Below, one piece after another: positions 13,951 through 23,600 of a stretch of 27,401 nt of DNA (position 1 is the stretch's first letter; the number at the start of each line of letters is the position of its first letter). The stretch lies in the NCBI GenBank assembly GCA_900541315.1, contig UQJF01000026.1:1-27401 (forward strand), given 5' to 3'. Origin of the DNA: an uncultured Clostridium sp. GTDB lineage: Bacteria; Bacillota; Clostridia; Lachnospirales; Lachnospiraceae. The notes under the pieces were generated by a model. That model saw only the letters and a list, made by a program, of their open reading frames with translations, did no database searches and was not told the DNA's origin. The position numbers and the translations under genes are program-made.

Positions 13951-16476
13951 TTATTCTCCGTTTTTCACCATGCTGTAGGCATCACGGAACAGCTGCACTA
14001 ATCTTTCATCCGGTTCTTTAAATGGGTGGTCCAGATCTACTCTTGCCAGCATATTTCCCCACTCAAAGGTAAGATCTTTTAAGGTACCTTCTGCGATCAT
14101 ATCTTCAATGATCTGTGTGGCTCTTGGCTGGTCTGCCAGATAGCCCGCCTGTACATATATATATTCGGTTCCGGCCCATCTTAAATATTCTTCGAAATAG
14201 GCCAGTTTTTTTACTAAATATACGTCTCCGCCGCTTCCTGTTATGTCATAATAGCTCTGCACGCTGCAGTCCATATCCAGCACCTGGGGGTGAAAACCAA
14301 AGGCTACTACCCGGTTCTTTTTGGTAAGCCGTGAACAAAGTTCCTTACAGCCTCTTCTTTCCCAGCTTTCGTGTCTGTGATAACGGTGGTTATAGTACCC
14401 CTTACCTGCCAATTTAAATGGTGTAAAGCCCGGACACCCCGCCCAGCTGGTAGAGGATGTGACCAGAGTATTAAAGAGAAGGAATGGAACTGCTAACAGG
14501 CAGATGCCGATCCTCAGGGAATCCTTACCTGACAGCCCCGTTTTGCGGATGGTACACTGATCTTTACTATCCCTTACAGCTGCTGTGCCATTGTTTTCCG
14601 GTTCTTCTTTCTTCAACCAGTCCCCTGTGATCCGCATGGTACTGATAACTACAACTGCATACACCAGCATAAAATAGTTTCCATCTACCTGTGAAAGTGT
14701 ATAAATGCTGGCTGCTGAACCTGCTAACAGCGTGATCATGAGAAAACCGTCAAAAAAATCCAGCTGTGAGATCTTCTGACGTTTTATAACTCTTATTATT
14801 ACCTGAAAAATCCAAAACAGCAAAAGTGCCGTTACCAGAATACTTCCCCAGGCAATGATTACATGATCCATATCTTCTCCCACCGGAGAAATAAGGATTC
14901 CCTTTAAACGCCCCAGCAGCCTTTCTATTTTTTCCTCAGTGGAAAGAATAGACGGATCACCGATAACATGTGAAAAGTTGTAGGGATATTTTACTTTAAA
15001 ACCTATTTTTTCAAAGAAATTGGCAAATACAGAGGTAACAGGAACTCCTGTAAGAAGCCAGGTGCGATACCACAATCCTGCAGTTGCCAGTATAGGAAAG
15101 ATCCAGGTTAAAAATCCTCTTTTATCCTGTTTTCCTGCTTTTTTGAAAATAAGCAGGCACACCAGTCCCACACCGCCCAGGGCAGTAGAAAATATAAGGG
15201 CTGTTGGTTTATAAACAAGAGAAAGGATATAAACAGATACGGCGAAAATAAGCCATGGAGCTGTATTACACGACCGCTCTGTTTCTGTCACTCCTGTTAC
15301 AGGATTTTCCCTGATCTTCTGTGAACTATTTGTGCAGACATTTTTTTCTCCATCTTTTCTGGTAACTGCCAGACACAGCATATCGTAAATAATAAGCTGG
15401 CACATCAGAGTTATGCTGTCACTTTTGGCAGAAACTGCCATGTTCATAATACCGGGAACTGCGCAAAAAAGTGCCCCGGTCCAGAAACCGGCCTTTTTTC
15501 CACCATAACGTGTTCCGATCACCACAGCCGTTATCACACTGACTGTTGTGGTCCAGAAAGTGAATGAAAGCAAAAAACCATAGGTAGGTGTACCTGATAA
15601 TGGAAGCACCAGCACCTCTGCACCTTTGCTGTAGGTATACACCAGATTGATCAGTCCCAGATTCTCATAAATACCTTCTCCATTATCCAGTATATACGGG
15701 GAACGCAGTCCATAATGAAGGGAATCATAATCCAGCTCATGGTTTAAACGGCCCGCCTGAAGGAACAGCATGGTAAGAATGAATGCAAGAAGGGCTGCCT
15801 GAAGCACATCTTCCGGCATAATTGCATGAAGCATATTGCTGCATCCACTTACTGCATTCTGTTTCTTCATCCCCTTTTTCTCTGTACTGCTGTGGTTATC
15901 CACAGACCTGCTGAAAATTTCTTTGTTTTTCCACAGCCAGACTGCCGCTATCCCCACACACAGCACAACTGCTATCTTTCGCCAAAGTCCGATACCTCCA
16001 TGACCTGTAAGGGAAATCCCACATACCATGACCATCCAGGCAGCGCTTCCGGTGGTCAGCCCTAAGGTGATCTTTTCCCAGACCGGAAGCAGGTATCTGG
16101 TCTTTTTACCGGAACCACTTAAAAAACAGTTATTGATGCAGATACCATATCCCATCACCGTTGCCATCCATATGCCGGCACCAATGAGCGGCAGCAATAT
16201 ACTGTGTCCCCACAGGAAAAACAGCCACCCGGATACCAGACACGCTGCTGCCATCTTTCTTTTTCCCCTGTGTTTTACTGCCAGGCACAGCCACCATAAA
16301 TTCCATAAAAACAGGACAGACAGTTCTAAAAGCATCCATCCTGTTTCTCTCTTTTGTAATGTTTCCCCCACAGGGCCATGAAGTATCAGTCTGTTTGCAG
16401 CGGTTCCTATAAGGATAACTGCTGCCAGCCAGAATACAGCCAGCAAAAGACCTTCTTTCCTTTTTTCACTCCCCAT
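13951..16476 (-). CDS. Large polytopic membrane protein, GT-C-like glycosyltransferase (841 aa)
   Basis: About 841 residues, with more than ten membrane helices, two hydrophilic cytoplasmic insertions (about 195-225 and 385-415) and a soluble C-terminal domain (about 700-841). The first large external loop carries LNHELDYDSLHYGL, an acidic motif of the sort used for catalysis by GT-C enzymes, and AKSDSITL lies further on as a second typical block. Likely a polyprenyl-phosphate-sugar-dependent glycosyltransferase. Ribosome binding site is only moderate (AGGAACAGG upstream of ATG 16476). It starts 22 bases after the GT2 gene ends. The hydrophilic insertions look rapidly evolving. The exact sugar cannot be inferred. 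Confidence 0.65.
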   Translation of the reverse strand: MGSEKRKEGLLLAVFWLAAVILIGTAANRLILHGPVGETLQKRETGWMLLELSVLFLWNLWWLCLAVKHRGKRKMAAACLVSGWLFFLWGHSILLPLIGAGIWMATVMGYGICINNCFLSGSGKKTRYLLPVWEKITLGLTTGSAAWMVMVCGISLTGHGGIGLWRKIAVVLCVGIAAVWLWKNKEIFSRSVDNHSSTEKKGMKKQNAVSGCSNMLHAIMPEDVLQAALLAFILTMLFLQAGRLNHELDYDSLHYGLRSPYILDNGEGIYENLGLINLVYTYSKGAEVLVLPLSGTPTYGFLLSFTFWTTTVSVITAVVIGTRYGGKKAGFWTGALFCAVPGIMNMAVSAKSDSITLMCQLIIYDMLCLAVTRKDGEKNVCTNSSQKIRENPVTGVTETERSCNTAPWLIFAVSVYILSLVYKPTALIFSTALGGVGLVCLLIFKKAGKQDKRGFLTWIFPILATAGLWYRTWLLTGVPVTSVFANFFEKIGFKVKYPYNFSHVIGDPSILSTEEKIERLLGRLKGILISPVGEDMDHVIIAWGSILVTALLLFWIFQVIIRVIKRQKISQLDFFDGFLMITLLAGSAASIYTLSQVDGNYFMLVYAVVVISTMRITGDWLKKEEPENNGTAAVRDSKDQCTIRKTGLSGKDSLRIGICLLAVPFLLFNTLVTSSTSWAGCPGFTPFKLAGKGYYNHRYHRHESWERRGCKELCSRLTKKNRVVAFGFHPQVLDMDCSVQSYYDITGSGGDVYLVKKLAYFEEYLRWAGTEYIYVQAGYLADQPRATQIIEDMIAEGTLKDLTFEWGNMLARVDLDHPFKEPDERLVQLFRDAYSMVKNGE

Positions 16477-16498
16477 TTTTACCTGTTCCTTTATTTCT

Positions 16499-17284
16499 TT
16501 ATTCGTACTCCTTATAAGCGGAAGAATATCCCTTCATGATCAGCCTGACCACCGGTTCTGGCCAGAATCTGCTAAACATTTCTGTTTCTTCTTTTGCCCT
16601 GCGGTTGTCTTTGATGCAGGCATTTGTAGTCGCCCCCTCATGGACCCGGTAATAGATCAGAGGCTTCTCCACACAGATAAACCGTCCTTTTTCTCCTGCC
16701 AGCTGTACCATGTGGTCCCAGTCTAAAGCAAACTGATACCCTGACTGGACAAATGGCTCTCCTAACAGCTTTTTACTGTAAGTAGTTGCCGGGCAGCAGA
16801 TGGGATTTCCAAATACAAGAGGCATTATTTTTACTGGTTTTAAACTGCAAAGCCTGTGAAAACGCAGGGGAATACGTAAAAAACGCTTCACCCACAGCAT
16901 CTTATCTCCGGTGATCACCTTTTTATTTTTCAAAATGGCATAATCAGAAGTAAATACAGTCATATCCGGGTATTTGGCTGCTGCCTTTAACAGTTCTTCC
17001 CCATAGTTTCTGCAATACATATCGTCCTGATGGGCTATGGTGACAAATTCTGCATCTGCCATGGAATATGCATAATTCCAGTCATCCCGTATATTGCTTT
17101 TTCCTTTCCGGATATAGTAGGGCAGATCATATTTTTCTGCCATATCTGCTAAAAACGGGCTTGGGGTGGATGTGCACAGGATCACAGGAGATGCCACTTT
17201 CTGTTCCTTCAGAGATTTAATACAGCTTTCCAGATAAGGTGAATCACCATAGGCAGGTATTGCATATACATGCTTATGACTCAT
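16499..17284 (-). CDS. GT2-family glycosyltransferase
   Basis: About 261 residues, a single GT-A domain without membrane helices. The N-terminus HVYAIPAYGDSPYLESCIKSL is the usual GT2 opening. AHQDDMY holds the DxD-like metal/nucleotide-binding acids, and ALDWDHMVQLA matches the later acidic motif near the acceptor site. It would transfer a nucleotide-activated sugar in the cytoplasm; GDP-heptose is a candidate donor because gmhA is translationally coupled, but this is inference. ATG 17284 has GGAGG 9 bases upstream, and the gene overlaps the end of gmhA by 11 bases. Confidence 0.85.
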   Translation of the reverse strand: MSHKHVYAIPAYGDSPYLESCIKSLKEQKVASPVILCTSTPSPFLADMAEKYDLPYYIRKGKSNIRDDWNYAYSMADAEFVTIAHQDDMYCRNYGEELLKAAAKYPDMTVFTSDYAILKNKKVITGDKMLWVKRFLRIPLRFHRLCSLKPVKIMPLVFGNPICCPATTYSKKLLGEPFVQSGYQFALDWDHMVQLAGEKGRFICVEKPLIYYRVHEGATTNACIKDNRRAKEETEMFSRFWPEPVVRLIMKGYSSAYKEYE

Positions 17285-17915
17285 AAAAATGATCCTCCAG
17301 CATCAGGCACAGTGCATGGTATACAGGAAGATGAAGCTCCTGGATCTTAAAGGTCTCCTGCTCCGGAACCACGATGGAAACATGGGAAAAGTCTTTGATC
17401 CTTCCACCGTCACGGCCAGTCAGTCCGATCACAGTCACACCTAATGCTTTGGCCGCAGCTGCTGCATAAAGTACATTTTTAGAATTTCCGGATGTAGTGA
17501 TCCCCAGAAATACATCGCCCTTTTTTGCATAGCCGTAGAGCTGCTGTGCAAAGGTAAGGTCTCCGTTTACATCATTGGAGTAGGCAGTTGTCAGGGCACA
17601 GTGACCGGTCAGTGCAATGGCCGCAAGTCCTCCCTGAAGATTATCAGCCAGAATTTCTCCCATCTGCGGGTCTGCTGTCTTTAATGCCCTTGCCAGCTCT
17701 TCTGATACAGGACGGCGTTTTACAAAGCCTTTCATCAGCTCTCCTACAATGTGTTCACTGTCGGAACAACTGCCGCCATTTCCTGCGATCATCAGTTTCC
17801 CGCCATTTTCATAGCATTCCCTCATAATCTCATAGGCTTTAAGGATATCTCCTTTTACCGGTCCAAGTACCGGATAACGCTGCACTAATTCATCTAAAAA
17901 TCTAAGTTCTTTCAT
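17274..17915 (-). CDS. gmhA: GmhA, sedoheptulose-7-phosphate isomerase
   Basis: About 213 residues, an SIS-domain isomerase converting sedoheptulose 7-phosphate into D-glycero-D-manno-heptose 7-phosphate, step one of heptose activation. Signature blocks are MIAGNGGSCSDSEHIVGELM, with the phosphate-binding and acidic residues, and ITTSGNSKNVL and VIGLTGRDGG, typical of the SIS fold. The C-terminal IQELHLPVYHALC contains the usual His. ATG 17915 sits 9 bases after GGAG, better than the ATG two codons upstream (3 bases). Separated from the rest of the heptose genes by half copy D and its nested MITE, but in the same direction. Confidence 0.94.
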   Translation of the reverse strand: MKELRFLDELVQRYPVLGPVKGDILKAYEIMRECYENGGKLMIAGNGGSCSDSEHIVGELMKGFVKRRPVSEELARALKTADPQMGEILADNLQGGLAAIALTGHCALTTAYSNDVNGDLTFAQQLYGYAKKGDVFLGITTSGNSKNVLYAAAAAKALGVTVIGLTGRDGGRIKDFSHVSIVVPEQETFKIQELHLPVYHALCLMLEDHFYES

Positions 17916-17939
17916 ATACATTTTCTCCTTCTGGCCACT

Positions 17940-18168
17940 ATGTGCTCCCGGAATCTTTTTGGTTACAGTTCAGCCATGCGCTGGTTTGAATGAGAAAGTG
18001 TGTTGCAAGCATGCTTGCATAAGCACTTTTTCATCCAAATCAGCATATGATGGACCCACCATGCTTCTTGTTTTCATGAATATGGAAACAAGAAGATGTA
18101 ATGGCTGAACTGTAACTCTTTTTGTACCTGATCTTACAAGAAGTTTTTTATCAGTTATACCCAGATCT
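17940..18168. repeat. Half copy (D) of the hairpin element, split by a MITE
   Basis: The arm begins ATGTGCTCCCGGAATCTTTT at 17940 and resumes after the insertion as TACCTGATCTTACAAGAAG up to CCCAGATCT at 18168. Removing the insertion restores a 66-base arm like that of copy C. As in half copy A, the central hairpin and second arm are absent. It ends 6 bases from the gmhB stop codon. Confidence 0.85.
17962..18116. mobile_element. 155-bp MITE with 16-bp terminal inverted repeats and 8-bp target duplication
   Basis: The termini GTTACAGTTCAGCCAT (17962-17977) and ATGGCTGAACTGTAAC (18101-18116) are perfect inverted repeats. The flanking direct repeats TCTTTTTG at 17954-17961 and 18117-18124 are exact. 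The interior holds two further hairpins: one centred on TGCAAGCATGCTTGCA with paired flanks (about 17980-18045), and one from CTTCTTGTTT to AAACAAGAAG (about 18063-18096). There is no coding capacity. An 8-bp duplication fits several transposase families (for example IS66, ISL3, IS256, IS6); the parent element is not in the window. Confidence 0.92.
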
Positions 18169-18174
18169 CCTGTT

Positions 18175-18774
18175 TTATTTTCTTTCCAGTATCCACTGTG
18201 CTGCCTGGCCAAGATCCTCTGCATAATGATCATAGGACGGTTTTTCACCTTTTTCCTGCTGTTCTTTATGAAGCTCTGCCCCATATCCGGTTCCTACCAG
18301 AATAGAGGTAACGCCAAATCTATGTCCAGCCTCTGTATCAAGAAGCTTGTCCCCGATCATATAGGAAGCAGTCTTGTCCACCGGAAAGTCTTTCTCTGCC
18401 ATTTCAAACATGCCTGTTCCCGGTTTGCGGCAATTGCACACTTTTTTATATGCACCAATACCATGTACCGGATGGTGGGGGCAGTAATAAAAAGCATCGA
18501 TCTGGGCTCCGTCTTTTTCTAACAGCTGGTTCATATACTGGTGAAGGATCTTTACATCTTCTTCTGTATAATAGCCTCTTGCCACTCCCGCCTGATTGGT
18601 TACAACGATCAGCTTATAACCGGCGTCTTTTAACTTTTTCAAAGCCTGGGGCACACCGGGAAGAAGCTTCATATCTCCGGTCTTATGAAGATAGTTCACT
18701 TCTTCGTTTAAGGTGCCATCCCGGTCTAAAAATACTACTTTATTTAATGTATGTTCCACAGTCTTGTTTTCCAT
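18175..18774 (-). CDS. gmhB: GmhB, D-glycero-D-manno-heptose-1,7-bisphosphate 7-phosphatase
   Basis: About 199 residues, a HAD-superfamily phosphatase that removes the C7 phosphate of heptose 1,7-bisphosphate. FLDRDGTLNEE (about 15-25) holds the nucleophile and acid/base aspartates, VVTNQAGVARG is the second HAD motif and MIGDKLLDTEAG the last. The zinc-binding ligands are in YYCPHHP and CNCRKPG, typical of GmhB. It is likely the alpha-anomer enzyme, because the pathway here ends in GDP- rather than ADP-heptose. No clear ribosome binding site lies before ATG 18774. The gap to hddA is 53 bases. Confidence 0.93.
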   Translation of the reverse strand: MENKTVEHTLNKVVFLDRDGTLNEEVNYLHKTGDMKLLPGVPQALKKLKDAGYKLIVVTNQAGVARGYYTEEDVKILHQYMNQLLEKDGAQIDAFYYCPHHPVHGIGAYKKVCNCRKPGTGMFEMAEKDFPVDKTASYMIGDKLLDTEAGHRFGVTSILVGTGYGAELHKEQQEKGEKPSYDHYAEDLGQAAQWILERK

Positions 18775-18827
18775 TTCTGCGATTGTCAGATTTTTATATA
18801 AACCTTCTCTGTTTTACAGACCTGCCT

Positions 18828-19901
18828 TTATTTTAGGTCAAAACAGTATTCCCCGTTTGGCATCTGCACTTTTACCTTATCATACTGCCAACGGTCTTCG
18901 TCTGCTACCCAGCTCTGGGCACCGCGCAGTTCAAAATTCCAGTCAGCCAGCTGTCCGCCCATGGACTCCATGCGGGCTGCCACCTTATGACGCACATTGT
19001 ATGGGCAGTACATTAACAGGTATCCGCCGCCGCCTGCGCCTAAAAGCTTTCCACCTAATGCACCTGCCTTTAATGCCTCTGCATACAGCTCATCGATCTG
19101 TGGATTGGAAATCTTATTGCTCATACGTTTTTTGCTCTGCCAGCCGTAGTCCAACAGCTTTCCAAAGCTGTGAAGATTGCCTTTTAACAGCTCATCCTTC
19201 ATGGCATAAGCCAGTGCTTTCACCTCGCACATAGCTTCAAAAGCATCTTTCTTTTCATAGTTCTGCACCTGGTCTTTAATGATATTTGCAGAAACATGTA
19301 TCTTTCCAGTATAGCATAACAACAGGTTATACTGCAGCTCATGGATAATGTCTTTTTTAATACGCAGGGGATTTACTACTACATTGTTCCGTCCATGGAA
19401 CTCAATGAAATTAAATCCTCCAAAGGTTGCTGCATACTGATCCTGATAACCGCCATCGATCTTTAAATCTTCCCTTTCTACCTCATATGCCAGATCAGCC
19501 ATTGCATATGCATCTAACATAATGCCTTTCCAGCGTGCCATAGCAGTAAGCATTGCCACCATGACTGTAGAGGATGTTCCAAGACCAGAGCCTGGAGGTG
19601 CATCGCACTGTAAATACACTTCGCAGCCCTGTTTGATATCCATTGCCTTTAAGGCAGCAGTTACCAGGTCCAGACGTCCGTCGTAAACATAGTTTTCCCT
19701 TGTGTTGTATTTTACTGTCATATCGAAATCCAGTGAGTGAACAATGATCTGATCATCCTCTCTTGGTACAATAGAACAATATGCATATTTATTAATGGTA
19801 CTTCCGATAATAGCACCGCCCTGCTGCTCACAGAATGGTGCTACATCTGTACCGCCGCCGCCAAAGCTGACGCGAAGGGGCGCTCTGCCTCTGATCACCA
19901 T
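18828..19901 (-). CDS. hddA: HddA, D-glycero-alpha-D-manno-heptose-7-phosphate kinase
   Basis: About 357 residues, a GHMP-family sugar kinase that phosphorylates heptose 7-phosphate at C1. The N-terminal RAPLRVSFGGGGTDV is the HddA-type opening. PPGSGLGTSSTVM (102-114) is the GHMP ATP-binding loop, and KLLGAGGGGYLLMY is motif 3. The family is shared with fucokinase-like proteins, but the neighbouring gmhA, gmhB and hddC make heptose the substrate. ATG 19901 follows AAGGAG at about 8 bases, 26 bases after hddC ends. Confidence 0.92.
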   Translation of the reverse strand: MVIRGRAPLRVSFGGGGTDVAPFCEQQGGAIIGSTINKYAYCSIVPREDDQIIVHSLDFDMTVKYNTRENYVYDGRLDLVTAALKAMDIKQGCEVYLQCDAPPGSGLGTSSTVMVAMLTAMARWKGIMLDAYAMADLAYEVEREDLKIDGGYQDQYAATFGGFNFIEFHGRNNVVVNPLRIKKDIIHELQYNLLLCYTGKIHVSANIIKDQVQNYEKKDAFEAMCEVKALAYAMKDELLKGNLHSFGKLLDYGWQSKKRMSNKISNPQIDELYAEALKAGALGGKLLGAGGGGYLLMYCPYNVRHKVAARMESMGGQLADWNFELRGAQSWVADEDRWQYDKVKVQMPNGEYCFDLK

Positions 19902-19927
19902 ATATCTTTCTCCTTTCGGACTTACGA

Positions 19928-20635
19928 TTAATGTACCACTCCTGTTTTTACATCTTCCTGGAACTGGAAATAAGCTTCTGGAATGCCAATGTCAATAAAA
20001 TAGCCGTCATTTACAAAGCCGCCCAGCTTCTTTCCCTCAGAAAGCCACCTTGGGATCATCTCATTTTCAAGAGATACCTTACCTTCCGGTATCTCATCCA
20101 ACAAGCTTTTTTTCATCAGATAAATACCGCCGTTAATGGTTCCCGGCACCGGATCTGCTGTTTTTTCATTAAATCCGGTAAGAATACCGTTTTCATCTAA
20201 AATGGCTTTACCGTAACGCGACACGTCTGGCACCTGACGCAGCACCAGAGCCATATCCAGATCCTGTTCATCCTGCTGCTTTGCCAGACGGGTATAGTCG
20301 ATCTGGTAAAAAGTATCTGCATTTAACACATAAAAACGGTCTTCTGTAATGAATCTGCCTGCATTTTTAATAGCTCCTGCTGTTCCTAAAAGAGTTTCCT
20401 CATAGGCATAGGAAGCGTGAAAGCCAAATCCACTTCCATCTTTAAAATATTCTTCCACCATGGAACCTTTATAGCCTACAGCGAAAATGATCTCTGTAAT
20501 GCCACTGCGCACCAGCTCTCTGGTCACATATTCCATAAATGGTTTATCCTCGATCAATGCCATTGGCTTTGGACGGTCGCTTACAACACTGCGAAGCCTA
20601 GTCCCCAAGCCGCCGGCTAGTAAGATTGCCTGCAT
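19928..20635 (-). CDS. hddC: HddC, D-glycero-alpha-D-manno-heptose-1-phosphate guanylyltransferase
   Basis: About 235 residues, a sugar nucleotidyltransferase that makes GDP-D-glycero-alpha-D-manno-heptose. MQAILLAGGLGTRLRSV and DRPKPMALI form the nucleotide-binding core, VLNADTFYQID supplies the metal-binding Asp, and NGGIYLMKK and DIGIPEAYFQFQ are later family blocks. GTP specificity is inferred from the adjacent hddA and gmhB rather than read from residues. ATG 20635 was chosen over a frame-open ATG 14 codons upstream, because AGGAG lies 7 bases before it and the Rossmann start is immediate. It starts 44 bases after the giant fusion gene. Confidence 0.9.
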   Translation of the reverse strand: MQAILLAGGLGTRLRSVVSDRPKPMALIEDKPFMEYVTRELVRSGITEIIFAVGYKGSMVEEYFKDGSGFGFHASYAYEETLLGTAGAIKNAGRFITEDRFYVLNADTFYQIDYTRLAKQQDEQDLDMALVLRQVPDVSRYGKAILDENGILTGFNEKTADPVPGTINGGIYLMKKSLLDEIPEGKVSLENEMIPRWLSEGKKLGGFVNDGYFIDIGIPEAYFQFQEDVKTGVVH

Positions 20636-20679
20636 TTTAATCTCCTGTTCTGTGTTTCCCTTTTTCGCACTGCTCATTA

Positions 20680-23600
20680 CTATCGGGAAAAGTCATTTTC
20701 TATTACTTTCCATGCCCCATCCATGCTGAAGTGTTCCCTGATATACCTCTGGGTTTCTTCACACATCTGACGGCAGCGGTCATTATCCTGATACAAAGCC
20801 ACAGTCTTATCTGCAAATACCTTTGGATCGTCTTCCACCTCAAGTACCTGCCCAACCTGTGGGATACCTTCTGCACCGGTGCTGGTGGTAATGATCGGTG
20901 CGCCGTTGTAGATCGCCTCTACCACTTTGCCCTTTACACCTGCTCCATAACGCAGCGGAACTACCACTACCTTACAGGAAGCGTACAGACCTGCCAGCTC
21001 TTCTTCACTGACAAAACCTTTGATGATAATACCGTTTCCAGGCTGCTCTAAAGCCTTGATCTCATCAGTTACCTTAGAACCAACTACATAGAATTTAATA
21101 TCCGGCAGCTGTTCTCTGATATGGGGGAATATCTCCTTTGCAAACCAGAGCACAGCATCTGCATTTGGCGGATGGGCGAAACCTCCCACAAACAGCAGTC
21201 CTTCTCTCTTTGCAAAGTCTTCCTGGATATCCCCCAGAAAGTGATCGTATACATAGGCAGTAATGGCCTTTGCCTTGATCGACCGGTCAATGGCATGGAT
21301 GGCATTGATCTCTACATAAGAGGGATAATAGGAAATAGCCGCCTTGCGCATCATGGAAAGTTCAATGGCTTTCCAGTAATCTGCCTCTCTCTTAATATCA
21401 ATATCCCCGGTCAGCTCATATTCACGGCCCAGACGTAAGAAATGCAGGTCATGACCATAGTAGATCACCTTGATATTGGTATTTTCCTTGATAAAATCTA
21501 CGTATTTTGTAGCGATATGGGGTCTGTTTAAGTAAGCCACATCGATCTCGTCTTTATTTAATTTCAGCCAGTCCCAAAGACCGGTTGCCCAGTGATCCCC
21601 ATAAAGGATCTCAATCCCCATCTGCTCAAGAGTAGTAGAATATGGTTCTTCATGAAGGAAGTTATCACCTAGGAACTTGACTACATAGCCCTTCTTCAAG
21701 AACATTTTCAGGTACTGATACGTTGTCTTGGATCCAGCATCCTTGTCAAAGGTAGGAACATAATGATCCACTACTAAAATGACTTTCTTGCCCTGACTGC
21801 GCTCTCTTGCACGGAATGGGTTTGGATTTCCATCATTGACGCACTGTTTCTTAAACTCATCTGCCCATTTTTCCTTTAATTTCTGGCTGTTTTCCACCTG
21901 ATAGCGCTTTAAGCCGGTACCATTTACATCTGTACCATTGGAAACACCCTCAAAATGGATCACCTTGGAAAGAGGCTGATAAACTACCCTATAGCCTGCT
22001 TTTCTCACCTCAAATGCCAGATCAGAGTCTTCACAGTAAGCCGGGGCAAAACGCTCATCAAAGCCGCCGATCTGCTTCCATAAATCTACTGACAGCAAAA
22101 TAGCTGCACCTGAAATATAGTCTACATCTTTTACATAGTTATATTCTGCCTTATCCGGATCATCCAGACGGCCATAATTCCAGCCGGAACCATCACTCCA
22201 GATAATACCTCCGGCTTCCTGCAATCTTCCATCCGGATAAACCAGCTTGGAACCGACCATACCAATGGTATCATCAGATTCGATAAGATTTACCAGAGAA
22301 GACAGCCAGCCTTCTGTTACCTTGGTATCATTGTTTAAGAACATGATATACTTACCTTTTGCAGCTTTTGCAGCCTGGTTACAGTTGCGAAGGAAGCCCT
22401 GGTTGGTCTGGTTACGGCAGATCACCAGTCCATCCACAAAACGGCCGATCTCTGCGGTAGCATCTGTAGAAACATCATCTGCAATAATAACTTCATATGT
22501 CACATCTTTTGTGAATTCCAGAATGGACTGCAGGCATGCATAGGTATAATGAATCTGGTTATAGCATGGAATTACAATGGAGACCATCGGATTCTCATAC
22601 TGTGGGAAGGAAAGATGTCCGCCGGTAAGATAACCGTCACCGATCTTAAAATCACCCTCAATGAGATTACGCCCCTCTTTGGTTGCATACATTTTTCCGT
22701 ATTTGACCGGATGCTTTACAGTATTAAAGCTATAATTTAAGATCTTACGCTTCCTAGTCCCTTTTGGAAATGCCTTGTTTACCTGCTGTCCCAGTTTCCG
22801 GCGCATTTTAAATACAAGTGCTTCATGACCATTTAAATAAGTAGCCAGCTTGCCCAGTTCGTTGACCTCATGGCGCAGGTCCTTGATCATTACCTCCAGG
22901 TTGGTCACATGGTTATTGGTAAGACGCAGGATCTCCTGATCCTTCTTTACCTGGATATTGCGCTCTTCTACCTCTGCCTGAAGCTGGTTGATCCGCTCTC
23001 TCGCCTGAGCCAGCTCCTTTTCCTGGGCCTTTAATTCTTCCAGTGTCACCAGACGCTGCTTATAATTGCCCATATATCCCTGAGTTCCGTCGCCGTGTAC
23101 CCAGGTCTGGAATGCCACTTCCATAGAAGCATAAATTTCTGCCAGCTTCTCATCCATTCCAAATTCACTTAAAAACTGAACAGCATTTTCATAGTCCAAC
23201 AGACCTTCATACTTATAATAGAAATAAACCAGATTACGGTAGCGGATGAAACCTGCCGGGATCGGGAACTCAAATACCCATTCATAGTCCAGGCAATAAA
23301 GCCCATCCTGGGTTTCCATCAGGTTTTCAAAAAGACCATCAATGTTGCTCACTTCATAGGAAGTATCCTGTAAGGAAAGGATCTCTTCACTGTCACCAAA
23401 TACCTCTTTAAACTGATCCGTTGGTGTAAATGGTTCTTTTTTCAGAACTGCCTGTCCAAATACCCGGTCCATAGCAGCTTTTAAGGCTTCTACCGGGGCT
23501 TTTTTTCCTGTGATCTGCTCCCCTAAGATCTCCGCCAGCGTTTTTCCCTTTAAAAAGCCAAAGCGGACTGCCTTGTTATCTTTGGAATAATGTGGCTCTA

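Noticed and set aside
17954..18124. Interpreting the 17962-18116 palindrome as an operon terminator
   Set aside because: The perfect terminal repeats with an exact 8-bp flanking duplication, and the restoration of a repeat arm when it is removed, are explained by transposition instead.
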